Shown here piece by piece: positions 43,193-52,284 of a stretch of DNA of 64,000 nt. The number at the start of each line of letters is the position of its first letter. The stretch's first letter is position 1. The stretch comes from Paenibacillus sp. LS1 (GTDB lineage Bacteria > Bacillota > Bacilli > Paenibacillales > Paenibacillaceae), in NCBI RefSeq assembly GCF_026013365.1, contig NZ_JAPDOE010000001.1, forward strand, positions 682,001-746,000, given 5' to 3'. A program made the translations under genes and the position numbers. The notes below the pieces were generated by a model. The model made no database searches and was not told the DNA's origin. It saw only the letters and a program-made list of their open reading frames with translations.

Positions 43193-44515
43193 TCAGATGC
43201 GCTTCATCAATCTCGCAATGCTCTTATCCGACTCACGCAGCACAATGCCACGATCGATCGTCTGAATCTTACGATTTTTGAGCACGATACTTCCATCGAT
43301 AATCACGGTGTCCACACAGCTTCGTGTTGCAGAATACACTACGCGGGAATATACATCCGTCTCATAGGAAGGATACGTGTGGAAATCATCCAGATCCAGC
43401 AGCAGCATATCTGCCTTTTTGCCCACTTCGAGACTGCCGATTTCCTTCGACAAGCCGAGCACCTCTGCACCACCCATAGTAGCCATGCGCAATACCGTCC
43501 GTGCATCCATCACCGTTGGGCCATGAGGAATCTTCTGCATCAGGGCCGTGAGGCGCATCTCCTGAAACATATCCAGATTGTTGTTGCACGCGGCACCATC
43601 GGCCCCGATCCCAACCGCGATCTGACGATTCAGCAGATCCGGAATATCCGCTACCCCGGAGGAAAGTTTCATATTTGATCCAGGACAGTGAGTGACTTTG
43701 ACACCGCGCTTGCGGATGATCTCTTTCTCTTCCTCACTTAGCCATACACAATGAGCAAGCACCAATCTCGGGGTAGCCAGACCGATATGATCGAGGTATA
43801 TGATGTTACGCATTCCGCGTTCGTGTTCTACCAGTTCAATCTCTCCGCGATTCTCGGAGGCATGGGTGTGGACTTTGACATGATATTTATTCGACAGGTC
43901 TCGCACCTCTACCAGCAATTCTTCGGTACACGATACTACGAAGCGTGGACAGAAAGCATACTGAATGCGTCCTCCGCCAAACCCGTTCCATTTTTCCAGC
44001 AGATCCACACTCTGTTGCAACGAAGTCGCTGTATTCTCCCGCAGGGGTTCCGGAACCTCGTCTCCATGATCCATCATAACCTTGCCGGAAATGACCCGAA
44101 TGCCGCTCTGTGCCATCGCCTGAAATGCCGAGTCTGTGTGATGTACCGTCTCCATATCCAGAATGGTCGTAGTTCCACTGGAGATCAATTCGCCGAGTCC
44201 AAGCATTGCCGAATAATAGACGGACTCCTCATCATGCGCTGCTTCCAGCGGCCAGATGCGTTGACGGAGCCAATCCATCAGTTCCAGATCATCCGCACGT
44301 CCACGGAACAAGGTCTGACACAGATGAATATGCGTCTGGATAAAGCCTGGTAACAGCACTTTGCCGCGAGCATCAATGACCTGATCAGCCTGAACGTCGA
44401 TGTGAGCTGCAATCTCCTTGATTTTATTATCCTCGATCAACAAATCTCCAATGAATACTTCCTCTTCTGAATTCATCGTCACAAGCTGTGCGCCCTTCAG
44501 CAGGATCGTTCCCAT
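43193..44515 (-). CDS. amidohydrolase-family deaminase, probably guanine deaminase
   Basis: 440 aa metal-dependent amidohydrolase of the SsnA/TrzA/chlorohydrolase group. Metal and catalytic motifs: GFIQTHIHLCQT, KVHTHASEN, LAHCVWLSEEE and GIGADGAACNN, in the usual order. Deaminates an aromatic base; in this operon guanine to xanthine is most plausible. B. subtilis GuaD belongs to a different (cytidine-deaminase) fold, so this would be a non-homologous replacement. It lies between the GGT-family gene (60-bp gap) and pucA. Confidence 0.82.
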   Translation of the reverse strand: MGTILLKGAQLVTMNSEEEVFIGDLLIEDNKIKEIAAHIDVQADQVIDARGKVLLPGFIQTHIHLCQTLFRGRADDLELMDWLRQRIWPLEAAHDEESVYYSAMLGLGELISSGTTTILDMETVHHTDSAFQAMAQSGIRVISGKVMMDHGDEVPEPLRENTATSLQQSVDLLEKWNGFGGGRIQYAFCPRFVVSCTEELLVEVRDLSNKYHVKVHTHASENRGEIELVEHERGMRNIIYLDHIGLATPRLVLAHCVWLSEEEKEIIRKRGVKVTHCPGSNMKLSSGVADIPDLLNRQIAVGIGADGAACNNNLDMFQEMRLTALMQKIPHGPTVMDARTVLRMATMGGAEVLGLSKEIGSLEVGKKADMLLLDLDDFHTYPSYETDVYSRVVYSATRSCVDTVIIDGSIVLKNRKIQTIDRGIVLRESDKSIARLMKRI

Positions 44516-44575
44516 GCCAATCTCCCCTATCTGTGTCTGTCTGTATAGTTAAACTTATACGTGTTCAGCTAGCCG

Positions 44576-46171
44576 TTACCATCCAATAGCCATACCGTCG
44601 CCCCTAGGGTCTGCTGCGCCGCTAATCATGCCGTCCTCACGAATGACAATGCCTTGCGACTGTCCCATAATACCGTCCCACGGCGCTCTGGCTTCAACGT
44701 TATGTCCCCACTGGGCAAGGGTTGCACATACGTCATCATGATATCGGTTCTCCACACGCATCGTATCGCCTTCTTCACCCCAGGTACGTCCGTACACCCA
44801 ACGCGGCAGGCTGATCGCTTCCTGGATGTTGAGCCCGTAATCAAGCACTCCGGTAAGCACCGATAATTGCGTCTGCGGCTGACCTTCTCCTCCCTGCGTG
44901 CCCACGAGCATATAAGGTTTGCCATCTCGTGTAACGAGGCCCGGCATGAGAGTATGGAATGAGCGTTTATTCGGTTCCAGCACGTTGGCATCTCTCGGAT
45001 CTAAGGAGAAAAACGATCCCCGGTTCTGCATGATAACCCCCGTATCCCCTGGTACATACGCTGCACCGAAGTCAAAATACAGGCTTTGAATGAAGGAAAC
45101 GGCATTGCCTTCGCTATCGACAACCGCTGCATACGCCGTGTCCTGACCTATCGTTTTGGACAAAAACGGCTGTGCCACAGGTGGAGCAGATTGAATCTCA
45201 TTCCACAATTGGTCTCCGTATTCCTTGGATAACAGATGATCCAGCGGAATGTCCCTGAAATCCGGGTCCGTCAGATAGCGGTCACGATCCCGAAACGCCT
45301 TTTTCACAACTTCCGCCATCAGATGATAGAATTCCGGTGAGGTCCGTGCTACAGAGGACAGATCCGTATGCTCCAGCATATTTAACATCATCAGCATCGA
45401 GAATCCCTGCGAGTTGGGCGGCATCTGATGAACTTCATAGCCACGATAACCCGTACTAACAGGTTTCACCCACTCACCCCGATGACCCGCAAAGTCCGCT
45501 GGCGCAAGCATGCCCCCATCCTCACGAATAGCCGAAGCCATACGATCCGCAAGCTCCCCTGTATAAAAAGCATCTCGCCCTCCCGTCTGAATCAGACGAA
45601 TGGAGGTAGCGAGTTCAGACTGGATCAGCAGCTCACCTTCCTGCAAAAGTGTACCCGAAGGGGCAAATACCGCTCGCAGCGGTGTATGACCCAGTATGAA
45701 ATCTTCATCCCTTTCCATCCACAGGCGGAGATTTCGGGATACAGGGCATCCTTTCTCCGCATACTGCGCGGCAGGTTCAAGCAATTGCTCCCACGGTAAC
45801 TTTCCGTATCGGGACCAAACTTCCCACCAAGCATCCACCATTCCCGGAACCGTGATGGCACTAAGCACACCGCGCTGAGGAATGGCATTCATACCCATCG
45901 CTTTGAACGTATCGGCATGAATGCCTGCGGCTGAGCGGCCACTTCCGTTATAGGCGGTAATCTCACCGCTCGTTCCATCATGAATCAGGAAGAAGGCGTC
46001 CCCGCCAAGTCCGGTCATATGCGGATATACCACACCTAGTGCTGCACTGACCGCAACAGCAGCATCGTAAGCATTCCCGCCTTGCTGAAGGATGGAGCTA
46101 CCTACTGCACTCGCCAGGTAATGAGGAGTGGTGACCATGACCTCTCTGGAGATTGGCATTTGGTTTAACAT
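44576..46171 (-). CDS. gamma-glutamyltransferase-family hydrolase, candidate oxamate amidohydrolase (HpxW-like)
   Basis: 531 aa Ntn-hydrolase of the GGT family, without a signal peptide. N-terminal fold segment GSSILQQGGNAYDAAVAVSAALGVVYPHMTGLGGDAFFLIHDG. The autocleavage/nucleophile region is QDTAYAAVVDSEGNAVSFIQSLYFDFGAAYV, where the Thr of DTAY is the expected nucleophile, with CGxGGEGQPQ-like GTQGGEGQPQTQLSVL later. It overlaps the pucG stop by 7 bp. In Klebsiella the GGT-family enzyme HpxW hydrolyses oxamate in urate catabolism, and its place right after pucG suggests the same here (inference). Confidence 0.85.
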   Translation of the reverse strand: MLNQMPISREVMVTTPHYLASAVGSSILQQGGNAYDAAVAVSAALGVVYPHMTGLGGDAFFLIHDGTSGEITAYNGSGRSAAGIHADTFKAMGMNAIPQRGVLSAITVPGMVDAWWEVWSRYGKLPWEQLLEPAAQYAEKGCPVSRNLRLWMERDEDFILGHTPLRAVFAPSGTLLQEGELLIQSELATSIRLIQTGGRDAFYTGELADRMASAIREDGGMLAPADFAGHRGEWVKPVSTGYRGYEVHQMPPNSQGFSMLMMLNMLEHTDLSSVARTSPEFYHLMAEVVKKAFRDRDRYLTDPDFRDIPLDHLLSKEYGDQLWNEIQSAPPVAQPFLSKTIGQDTAYAAVVDSEGNAVSFIQSLYFDFGAAYVPGDTGVIMQNRGSFFSLDPRDANVLEPNKRSFHTLMPGLVTRDGKPYMLVGTQGGEGQPQTQLSVLTGVLDYGLNIQEAISLPRWVYGRTWGEEGDTMRVENRYHDDVCATLAQWGHNVEARAPWDGIMGQSQGIVIREDGMISGAADPRGDGMAIGW

Positions 46172-47412
46172 AAGGCGCCCTCCTTCCCTGCATACACATC
46201 CATCGCTGCCTGCACCGCTTCACCGGCTGGTAATACGTGACGATGACGGAGAAGAACAGCTTCCAAAGCTCCGAGCACATGAAGTACATTTTTGCGTTGG
46301 CAGCTGAATCCCATCGTACCGATCCGCCAGATTTGTCCTTTCAACGGTCCGAATGAACTGGCAATCTCAATGCTGAAATCATTCAGCAACATGCTGCGCA
46401 CCGACTCGCCATCGATCCCCTCAGGAATCGTGATACAAGTGACCACCGGAAGTTTGCTGGACATATCCCCATACAACTGCAATCCCATTCCCTGAATTCC
46501 GGCGACCAACGCACGTTCATTCACCCGATGTCTCTGGAACCTGGCCTCCAACCCTTCTTGCAGCAGAATGCGCAACCCTTCGTGAAGACCGTAGAGCATG
46601 GAAGTTGCCTCCGTATGGTGGTTCAACCGTGCTGAACTCCAGTAATCCTGCAATTGGCTCAGGTCAAAATAATTGCTGGCAATGGTGCGGCCTTCTGCCC
46701 GCGCACTGGTTGCATCTCGCAGTCCGCGTTCAACTGTTTTGCGGCTCATCAGTTTCTGCTCCACACGACTGTTGTACGTGAGAGGTGCCATCCCTGAAGG
46801 AACGGACAGGCATTTCTGCGTGCCGCCCATCACCGCATCCAGATGCCAGGCATCCGTCTCCACGGGTGTGCCGCCAATGGTTGCCACAGCATCTACAACG
46901 AGTAAAATATCAAGCTCGCGACAGGCTTTGCCAATCTCGGCGAGGGGTTGCATCTGTCCGGTGGATGTTTCACCGTGAACCATCGCAACCAGACTCGGTT
47001 TATGGGTATGAATCGCCTTGATCACCTCGTCCGGATCAAATACCGTTCCCCATTCCGTTTCAAAAAAGACAACCTCGGCACCACAGCGTTCCGAGATTTC
47101 AACCAGCAGATGTCCGAATCGACCGTAGATCGGGACGAGAACTTTGTCACCAGGCTGGATCAGACTGACCAACACAGCTTCAATGCCTGAACGGGATGTA
47201 CCGTCTACCGGATAACACCACTCGTTTTCTGTCATGTATAACTCACGCAGCATCTCCATCGTCTCGTTCATCAAGGATGTGAATTCCGGGTCAAACTGAC
47301 CCAGGATTGGAAAGGATAACGCTCTAAGTACGCGTGGATCAACCTCAACGGGTCCCGGGGTCATAATGGTCCGCAAGGACGGAGATAACTCTTTATAGTT
47401 GGACATCTGCAT
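46165..47412 (-). CDS. pucG: (S)-ureidoglycine-glyoxylate aminotransferase
   Basis: PLP-dependent class V aminotransferase (415 aa) that transfers the amino group of ureidoglycine to glyoxylate, giving oxalurate and glycine. Motifs: MTPGPVEVDPRVLRAL, DGTSRSGIEAVLVSL, HGETSTGQMQPL, LLVVDAVATIGGTPV (PLP Asp) and the Schiff-base Lys in GGTQKCLSVPSG. ATG follows the allC stop directly, with GGGAG over the junction; a second ATG two codons on is possible. Confidence 0.93.
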   Translation of the reverse strand: MQMSNYKELSPSLRTIMTPGPVEVDPRVLRALSFPILGQFDPEFTSLMNETMEMLRELYMTENEWCYPVDGTSRSGIEAVLVSLIQPGDKVLVPIYGRFGHLLVEISERCGAEVVFFETEWGTVFDPDEVIKAIHTHKPSLVAMVHGETSTGQMQPLAEIGKACRELDILLVVDAVATIGGTPVETDAWHLDAVMGGTQKCLSVPSGMAPLTYNSRVEQKLMSRKTVERGLRDATSARAEGRTIASNYFDLSQLQDYWSSARLNHHTEATSMLYGLHEGLRILLQEGLEARFQRHRVNERALVAGIQGMGLQLYGDMSSKLPVVTCITIPEGIDGESVRSMLLNDFSIEIASSFGPLKGQIWRIGTMGFSCQRKNVLHVLGALEAVLLRHRHVLPAGEAVQAAMDVYAGKEGALC

Positions 47413-48720
47413 TCAACTCCCGTAACCATATTTATAGAGTAGCCGGACCAGAACCTGAAAACCGTGCATCAGGTCTGCTTCAGCTGTATATTCAAGTGGA
47501 TTATGACTAATACCGTCCTGGCTCGGCACAAAGATCATGGCCGTCGGACAAGCCGGCTGAAAAATCTGCGAATCATGTCCCGCCCCGCTTGGCATTGGAC
47601 AATAGGACAATTGCTCCTGCTCACAGATATCTTGAATGTCCGCGATCATCTCTGCACTCATAGGAATGGGCGTCACCGACAGATGTTCCTCCCAGTCCAG
47701 TCCGAGCTGCTGCTCGGCTGCGATACGACTAAAAGCCTGGAGCATATCTTTCCAGCAGCGATCAATACTCTCCTGCCGGATATGGCGGATATCCAGTGAA
47801 AACACCGCCCGGGCAGCAACCACGTTCCCAACACCCGGATCGGCTGTGATTCGTCCAACCGTGGCTACCAGCGGTTCTCCTGCTTCCAATGCGATATTCC
47901 TTACCGCAGCAATCATCTCGGCTGCTCCGGCAAGTGCGTCCTTGCGCCAGGACATCGGCGTCGTTCCCGCGTGGTTTGCTTCTCCGCTGACAGTAATACT
48001 GAACCGCTTCTGACCTACGATATCGGATACAACTCCTATCGAATGTCCGAGACGTTCCAAAACCTGACCTTGCTCAATGTGAAGCTCAATAAAGGCACCG
48101 TAATTTTTGGCGGCAGGTCTATATGCACTATCGGGTCCAAAGCCTGCATCCCGGATCGCTTGTGCAAATGTAACGCCGTCTTGATCCTTCAAATGCTCTA
48201 CGTCTTCCAGAGCCGTTATGCCTGTTATACTGCGTGAACCCCAATACGCGAAAGGAAAGCGACTTCCCTCTTCTTCACATAGCGATACCACTTGAAGCGT
48301 GCGTTTCGGTGCTCCGAAATGCTTCTGTAAATACTCCAATGCCAGGACTCCCGCTACCACACCGTAAGCACCATCATACTTGCCACCATACACGACAGAA
48401 TCAATATGCGATCCGGTCACAATTGGTAATTCCTCAGCACCCATCGCTGATTCCTTATCCTCGCCCTTCAGTGTTCCATACAGATTACCGGACTGGTCGA
48501 ACTCGGGAGACAGTCCTTTCTCCTGCATCTTGGCAGCAAGGGCACCCTGTGCTTCACACCAAGCCGAGTCATACAACAGTCGTGTAACGCCACCCTGTGC
48601 ATCCGCACCATATGTCGACAACCAATCAAGCATGGCTTGCAGCTCCACCTGTTCCACATTCGGTAAAGGAATAGGTGGATTATTCGTACCAGATGACCGG
48701 TATACTCCAGATTCTGTCAT
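47413..48720 (-). CDS. allC: allantoate amidohydrolase
   Basis: M20-family zinc/manganese hydrolase (435 aa; pucF in B. subtilis) converting allantoate to ureidoglycine with release of ammonia and CO2. Metal motifs: TGSHIDSVVYGGKYDGAYGV, CEEEGSRFPFAYWGSRSITG, FIELHIEQGQVLE and, at the end, PSQDGISHNPLEYT. The dimerisation-domain segment GEANHAGTTPMSWRKDAL is present. Its ATG overlaps the allB stop by 4 bp. Confidence 0.93.
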   Translation of the reverse strand: MTESGVYRSSGTNNPPIPLPNVEQVELQAMLDWLSTYGADAQGGVTRLLYDSAWCEAQGALAAKMQEKGLSPEFDQSGNLYGTLKGEDKESAMGAEELPIVTGSHIDSVVYGGKYDGAYGVVAGVLALEYLQKHFGAPKRTLQVVSLCEEEGSRFPFAYWGSRSITGITALEDVEHLKDQDGVTFAQAIRDAGFGPDSAYRPAAKNYGAFIELHIEQGQVLERLGHSIGVVSDIVGQKRFSITVSGEANHAGTTPMSWRKDALAGAAEMIAAVRNIALEAGEPLVATVGRITADPGVGNVVAARAVFSLDIRHIRQESIDRCWKDMLQAFSRIAAEQQLGLDWEEHLSVTPIPMSAEMIADIQDICEQEQLSYCPMPSGAGHDSQIFQPACPTAMIFVPSQDGISHNPLEYTAEADLMHGFQVLVRLLYKYGYGS

Positions 48721-50120
48721 GGCTTCTCCCCCGTTCTCGCCTCAATGGGACTAGAGGAGTGGGCTGCAATGTGCTTCCCAATAGGTTCAGGAGATAATCC
48801 AGATTCCGAGTTATATACCCGTTGCCCACGACAGAATACGTCTGCAATGCGACAGTTAAATGTACGTCCCACATAAGGGCTCTGTTGATGTGTATAGAGC
48901 AGATCCTCCGTGTTCAGGGTTGTGCTTTTCTCCCAGTCAATCAAGACGAGATCGGCATCCATGCCAATTGCAATCTCTCCTTTGCTCTTCAGACCAAGCC
49001 TTCTGGCAGGTTGCAGGGAGAGCACTCTTCCGAGCAACGGGAGGTCGATATTGCGCTGAAGATGTCCGTCCTCCAGCATGATCAGCAGTGTGCTTTGTGC
49101 CCCTGATATACCGCCCCAGATTTCAAAAAAGTTATCAGATTGTTTCATGGATGGCGGACATGGCGAATGGTCCGAAGCAATAACATCAATCAATCCTGAA
49201 GTCAGTGCATCCCATAACTGCTCCTGTTCAGATAAGCTGCGAAGCGGTGGAGCGCATTTCGCTACAGCACCCAATCGGATCACATCCTGATCAATTAGCG
49301 TCAGATAATGAGGGCATGTCTCCGAAGTGACATCCTGCCCACGCCGTTTGGCCGCTGCAATCAGATCCAGTGCTTCCCGGGTACTAATATGCACGAAATG
49401 AAGCGCACAACCGGTCTGTTCACCATACTTCAACGCCCGGGCAACCGCGACGACTTCGGCTTCAACAGGACGGGACCGGACATAGTCCATTGGTCCAGTC
49501 TTTCCCTCCGCAATGCTTTTCGCGCCGAGTTCAGCAACCATGCCTTCGTCCTCTGCATGAAGTGCCAGCACCCGGTTTAATTTTGCAATTTCATGCATCC
49601 CGTCCAGTAGCGTATGGTCATCGGCTCTGGCAAAGATATCTTCCCCTTCTCCACCCGGCTCGGACATAAATGCCTTGAATCCGGCAGCACCCAACCGTGA
49701 CAGTGGAGCCAGTTCCTCACGATTGCCGGGAACCAAGCCTCCCCAGAAGGCATAATCAACATACGATTGTTCTGTTGCTGCTTTCTTTTTCATCTCCCAT
49801 GCGTCCGGCCGTGTAGTTGGCGGTACGCCGTTAAGCGGCATATCGACATAGGTTGTGATTCCACCTGCGGCAAGGGATGCCGATCCAGACCGAAACCCCT
49901 CCCAACTGGCGAGTCCGGGTTCATTGAAGTGTACATGAATGTCCACTACACCCGGCATCACCGTAAGGCCTTCAGCTTCTATAAGCCTAGTCGTTTCGCC
50001 AGCGGCCAGCCGTGTCGATATGTCTGTTATTTTTTCACCAGTAATGCCAATATCCAGTTGCTCTACCCGATCTTTCAGAACCACTCGGGCCCCCCGGATG
50101 ATGGTATCAAATGTTGTCAT
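48717..50120 (-). CDS. allB: allantoinase
   Basis: Dihydroorotase-like amidohydrolase (467 aa; pucH in B. subtilis) that hydrolyses allantoin to allantoate. Metal-binding motifs: VMPGVVDIHVHFNEPG, the carboxylated-Lys region GAAGFKAFMSEPGGEG, LHAEDEGMV, FVHISTREALDLI and IASDHSPCPPSMK. GGGGGAGGG precedes the ATG. It follows hiuH by 43 bp. Confidence 0.94.
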   Translation of the reverse strand: MTTFDTIIRGARVVLKDRVEQLDIGITGEKITDISTRLAAGETTRLIEAEGLTVMPGVVDIHVHFNEPGLASWEGFRSGSASLAAGGITTYVDMPLNGVPPTTRPDAWEMKKKAATEQSYVDYAFWGGLVPGNREELAPLSRLGAAGFKAFMSEPGGEGEDIFARADDHTLLDGMHEIAKLNRVLALHAEDEGMVAELGAKSIAEGKTGPMDYVRSRPVEAEVVAVARALKYGEQTGCALHFVHISTREALDLIAAAKRRGQDVTSETCPHYLTLIDQDVIRLGAVAKCAPPLRSLSEQEQLWDALTSGLIDVIASDHSPCPPSMKQSDNFFEIWGGISGAQSTLLIMLEDGHLQRNIDLPLLGRVLSLQPARRLGLKSKGEIAIGMDADLVLIDWEKSTTLNTEDLLYTHQQSPYVGRTFNCRIADVFCRGQRVYNSESGLSPEPIGKHIAAHSSSPIEARTGEKP

Positions 50121-50163
50121 ATGGATGACCCTCCCCCTGAATCAGAACCGGATGTGTGCATAC

Positions 50164-50541
50164 TCAGCTTCCCCGGTATGTACTGTAACCTCCTGGAGCA
50201 ATCAATAATGGAATGTGGTAATGGCTTGAGGCATCAGATACCGCAAAACGAATCGGAACAATTGTCCATAGCGCCTGCCCCAACTCCTCCAATGAACGCT
50301 GTGCGTAATAACTCTCGACATGGAATTGAAGCTCATATATCGCTTGCTCCAGCTTGCCGCCATCCAGCAGTGGTGTATCCAAACGTCCATCCGCATTGGT
50401 CACCGACTCCGCAACTTTTGTCTTGCTTTCCTGCTCTCCATCCCTTTTCAAGGTATACAGCTCGATCCGAACACCTGCAGCAGGCACGCCTTTGGATGTA
50501 TCCAGCACATGTGTTGTAATTCGTCCTTCAGACATCGACAT
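50164..50541 (-). CDS. hiuH: 5-hydroxyisourate hydrolase
   Basis: Transthyretin-like protein (125 aa; pucM in B. subtilis) hydrolysing 5-hydroxyisourate to OHCU. Family signatures are seen: ITTHVLDTSKGVPAAGVRIELY near the start and the C-terminal YRGS. The catalytic His pair and Arg are present (TTHVLD, SSHYHIPLLIAPGGYSTYRGS). Its ATG overlaps the pucL stop by one base (TAATG). Confidence 0.95.
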   Translation of the reverse strand: MSMSEGRITTHVLDTSKGVPAAGVRIELYTLKRDGEQESKTKVAESVTNADGRLDTPLLDGGKLEQAIYELQFHVESYYAQRSLEELGQALWTIVPIRFAVSDASSHYHIPLLIAPGGYSTYRGS

Positions 50542-52046
50542 TAGATATCACCTGCTTTCCCGGACTCACGGCCGTCTGTTCCCAGATCATCCCTGGTCAT
50601 CGAGAAACCCTGGAATCCATATGGCGGTCTCGGCTCGGTAAACACTTTGCCTTCCCCCTCTTTCACTTCCTCCAGCACCGTCTCCCAGGTCCGATTGTTG
50701 GATTCAAATGAAACCTCACTCAGTTGCTCAAATCGACTTAACAACCTTCGTCCAATCTGATAGATCAGATGTTGAATGGAAGCGGATCGGCACTCATGAA
50801 ATACCGCCGCAGCCAAATCCCTGACCTGTTCCGCCGCTACATACCGTCCACGCTGATCATCTATACCGTCTCTCGGGTCCTCATAACGCCAATTAATATT
50901 CAGGAAAATAAATAACGGTCGATCCCATGTCTCTGGAAGAGTCGTATATTCATCCTGCATAAATCCGGCAAATTCACTGCCTTTGACCTTGATCAGTCTT
51001 AGATCGGCTACACCACTGAAATGGTTGCTTAATTCAATTGAGTCTCCTGTTCGTTCTGCTTCCACGGCAGCTGTTGCACGATCATTCTGCGAATAACGGA
51101 ATACGAGTGCACTCGGTCGATAACTTCCTTCCAATCCAATCGGTATATCTTCAAAAGGAATCTGGTCCGCTGTCATCTGAACCTTGCTCATCTGCGGATA
51201 CGTCTCCAGGAAACGCCGACTTACCAGCGCAAGAAACCCTTCCACCGTCGCCCCTGTGTAATCCGCTGCATGTCTAAGAATGAAATTCTTCATCGAATCG
51301 GTTGCCACCACCAGCGAATTATCCCCTTCTGCAAAAGAAGGCAAGAATTCATCGCCCTGCACAGCGACCTTAATGTTCAATCCAAACAGAATATTGCTGC
51401 GTCCCATAAACGGAGATTCCGGAATGGACTGTATATCCGTCAACGGCTTGGCGTAGGAACGGTACATCCACACATCCCCTTTGCCGTAATACATGGTCCG
51501 CTGCTGTACTGCGGCTGGCTTGCTTACAAACTCATGTTCATGACCGATCTGTGCGAGCCATTGCTCCAAGCGAATGCCCGCAATTTTGAATACTTCCTTC
51601 AAAGCAGTCTCGAATTCTTCTTCCCTGCCTCGGCGATGACGTTGCCTCATGGATTCGAGGATGGAGCTTGCGGTATGGCCTTTCACGGCCAATATGAATG
51701 GAAAGCCAAATTGGCTTGTATATGCTTTGTTTAATTGTAGAAGTTCGTTGTATTGTTCCCGTGACAGTGAATCAAGCCCTGCACCAGCCTGTTCTTGAAC
51801 GGAGTTGCTGCTCATGCTGATTCGTGCTCCAAGATCCGGGTGATTTCGAAGCAACTGCAACTTCACCTGGTCATTCGATGCATGAACCACGTTCTTCATC
51901 ACATTCATCATCTGTTCAAATGAATCGAAAGGTCGTGAAAGCCCGGAACGCTCAGCCACCCATGGTGATTCCTCGAATAAGCCGCCAAACGTATGCACGA
52001 ATTGCGTGATAGACCAGTTGTTAACAAGTTTAATTAAGTCGCTCAT
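50541..52046 (-). CDS. pucL: bifunctional OHCU decarboxylase / urate oxidase
   Basis: Fusion of 501 aa. Residues about 1-165 are OHCU decarboxylase (FVHTFGGLFEESPWVAERSG, LLRNHPDLGAR, FPFILAVKGHT); residues about 180-495 are uricase (YYGKGDVWMYRSYAKPLTDIQSIPESPFMGRSNILFGLNIKVAVQGD, VVATDSMKNFI). Together with HiuH it turns urate into S-allantoin. I chose the ATG at 52046 (GGAGG upstream). First gene of a nine-gene unit ending at pucB. Confidence 0.95.
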   Translation of the reverse strand: MSDLIKLVNNWSITQFVHTFGGLFEESPWVAERSGLSRPFDSFEQMMNVMKNVVHASNDQVKLQLLRNHPDLGARISMSSNSVQEQAGAGLDSLSREQYNELLQLNKAYTSQFGFPFILAVKGHTASSILESMRQRHRRGREEEFETALKEVFKIAGIRLEQWLAQIGHEHEFVSKPAAVQQRTMYYGKGDVWMYRSYAKPLTDIQSIPESPFMGRSNILFGLNIKVAVQGDEFLPSFAEGDNSLVVATDSMKNFILRHAADYTGATVEGFLALVSRRFLETYPQMSKVQMTADQIPFEDIPIGLEGSYRPSALVFRYSQNDRATAAVEAERTGDSIELSNHFSGVADLRLIKVKGSEFAGFMQDEYTTLPETWDRPLFIFLNINWRYEDPRDGIDDQRGRYVAAEQVRDLAAAVFHECRSASIQHLIYQIGRRLLSRFEQLSEVSFESNNRTWETVLEEVKEGEGKVFTEPRPPYGFQGFSMTRDDLGTDGRESGKAGDI

Positions 52047-52083
52047 GTTAGAACCTCCGGTCTGTTGTAGATTATTGTTCTTC

Positions 52084-52112
52084 ATTCTAAGTGTCGTTCA
52101 ATACCGCGACAA
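52084..52112 (-). promoter_or_regulatory. promoter of the pucL operon
   Basis: Minus-strand TTGTCG (52107-52112), 17-bp spacer and TAGAAT (52084-52089). The leader to pucL is about 30 nt. Confidence 0.6.
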
Positions 52113-52129
52113 CAATATTTACGCAATTT

Positions 52130-52146
52130 TGTAATATAACATAACA
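52130..52146. promoter_or_regulatory. TnrA/GlnR box of the pucL operon
   Basis: TGTAATATAACATAACA fits TGTNAN7TNACA exactly. It lies upstream of the -35, centred near -61, which suits activation. Confidence 0.7.
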
Positions 52147-52210
52147 TCAGAGTTGTGATTTGTTTGCTGTGCACGGGAAAATCAGCTTTCGTTATCCTCG
52201 AACACAAAGA

Positions 52211-52238
52211 AACCGCACTCCATCAAGGGAATGCGGTT
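52211..52238 (-). terminator. terminator after pucR
   Basis: Arms AACCGCA and TGCGGTT, extended by TCC/GGA pairing, are followed on the minus strand by TCTTTG. This separates pucR from the pucL unit. Confidence 0.65.
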
Positions 52239-52284
52239 CTTGGGGTTCTGACCCGTTGCATTGTCATGTTGCACAATATGCGGT

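Noticed and set aside
44576..46171. Classical secreted gamma-glutamyltranspeptidase
   Set aside because: No signal peptide, and the gene overlaps pucG in a purine operon. The family call is kept but glutathione metabolism is not favoured.
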